Below are positions 36,911 to 37,671 of a DNA stretch of 37,671 nucleotides, in pieces. Source of the stretch: Calocera cornea HHB12733 (taxonomy: Eukaryota; Basidiomycota; Dacrymycetes; Dacrymycetales; Dacrymycetaceae); contig KV423930.1 of the NCBI GenBank assembly GCA_001632435.1, forward strand, positions 4,977 to 42,647, written 5' to 3'. The translations under genes were made by a program, and so were the position numbers. The stretch's first letter is position 1; each line of letters opens with the position of its first letter. The notes below the pieces were generated by a model that saw only the letters and a list, made by a program, of their open reading frames with translations, had not been told where the DNA came from and ran no database searches.

Positions 36911-37219
36911 CTGCACGGTAGTGTTTTCGCCTCTTTTATCGACGTTCACACGGTATGTGTCGATACTTACGTAGTCCGGGATCCGCTGGCGTCGGACGAG
37001 CCGGATGCGTTGCATCCGCCGGAGGATCTCTCGGTTTGCTGGATCGGCTCCGGCCTCGAAAGGCAACATTCTCTCGTAGCCGTCGATACGCTTTCGACTC
37101 CTTTTTCTTGTATATAGACCGCGCAGGCGGCATAGATACTGAATGAGAAGCCCCCGTTTGTGCCTCTCCAGTCCGTCCCTCGTCCCGTTCTCGTCTTCGA
37201 CCTCGTCGCATCCTGTTTG

Positions 37220-37530
37220 TCAATCCCTCGTCGACCCCTTCGGTATCCGCGATAGCAAGGGTATCGTACCCTTCGGTAGAGTCATAGCCGTCGGTATCGA
37301 GGCTACCGTCTCGACTGTCATCCCTATCGGTATCTCTACCGACATCATCCACGATCGTATCACCGAAGCAACTGCGGCTATCGTCGCCGTGCCCGTATCC
37401 CGTACCGACCGCCATTGCCGAGCCACCACACAGCTGGGGATAGTAGTATTGTGATTATTACTATTGCTATCTACCGAAGCCTATCGGGTCTCGTGCTACC
37501 GAGGCCACCGGTATTCCTACTGGACTCATC
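37220..37530. repeat. Degenerate TCGGTA/TACCGA-rich simple-sequence region
   Basis: The hexamer TCGGTA or its complement TACCGA, plus close variants, recurs about ten times in 300 bases (for example CGGTATCCGC, CGGTAGAG, CGGTATCGAG, CTACCGAAGC, CTACCGAGGC) in both orientations. Minus-strand translation is a low-complexity Asp/Gly/Thr run. The nature of the element is unknown. The remaining bases to 37671 show nothing else. Confidence 0.45.
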
Positions 37531-37671
37531 CCTTCAGATTTGTTAGGTATCGATCATTTGGAGCCCAACGCGAGGGTTAGGGAAACCTTTACCTCGTGTT
37601 CGACACACTCAGCGTCTGCGGGTTAACCTTCAACCCTGAGACCTATTCGACGATATCGCCCTGTCCTACCT

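Noticed and set aside
37570..37585. Telomere-like TTAGGG near the right end
   Set aside because: Only a single hexamer; no array.

Overview
The window is nuclear DNA of a filamentous fungus, most likely an agaricomycete basidiomycete. The genes are split by many short introns of about 46-80 nt with GTGCGT/GTACGT-type donors and CAG/TAG acceptors, and the coding regions are GC-rich. ARG5,6 is a fused arginine-pathway enzyme, and there are oxidoreductase and transporter families typical of wood or litter decayers. I rebuilt all exon models by hand from reading-frame continuity, splice motifs and paralogue comparison; there is no transcript evidence.

Left part (1-6 kb): three members of one unrecognised family of secreted proteins. 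Each has a signal peptide, a conserved Cys pair and a shared intron pattern, and the two intact copies end in a Ser/Thr-rich hydrophobic tail like a GPI-anchor signal. Copy 1 is on +, copy 2 on -, and copy 3 on - is a wreck.

6-15 kb: an intact DHA1-type MFS exporter (-), a secreted FAD amine/polyamine oxidase (-), and mitochondrial ARG5,6 (+), which is read divergently from the oxidase.

14.7-24 kb: three GMC-family flavin oxidoreductases in a row on -, all apparently without a signal peptide. Copies 2 and 3 share seven intron positions; copy 1 shares none of them. A small MITE-like element with terminal inverted repeats and TA flanks lies between copies 2 and 3, and a 7-bp minisatellite lies upstream of copy 3.

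25-29 kb: a second MFS gene, a paralogue of the first that is badly decayed (nonsense codon, at least four frameshifts, lost acceptor), and a divergent AARSD1/AlaX-like alanyl-tRNA editing protein (+).

29.5-37.7 kb: two tandem GPR1/FUN34/YaaH (Ato-type) acetate transporters (-), a class I SAM-dependent methyltransferase (-), a long gene-poor stretch, and the last exon of what looks like an NAD(P)-dependent reductase remnant (-).

Four gene families are locally duplicated and two of them include a dead copy, so the window looks like an accessory, birth-and-death region interrupted by housekeeping genes (ARG5,6 and the tRNA editor). The genes do not form an obvious single pathway: there is no PKS, NRPS or terpene synthase. 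Oxidases (GMC, amine oxidase), exporters and acetate uptake would fit catabolism or detoxification of plant- or amine-derived compounds, but that is inference.
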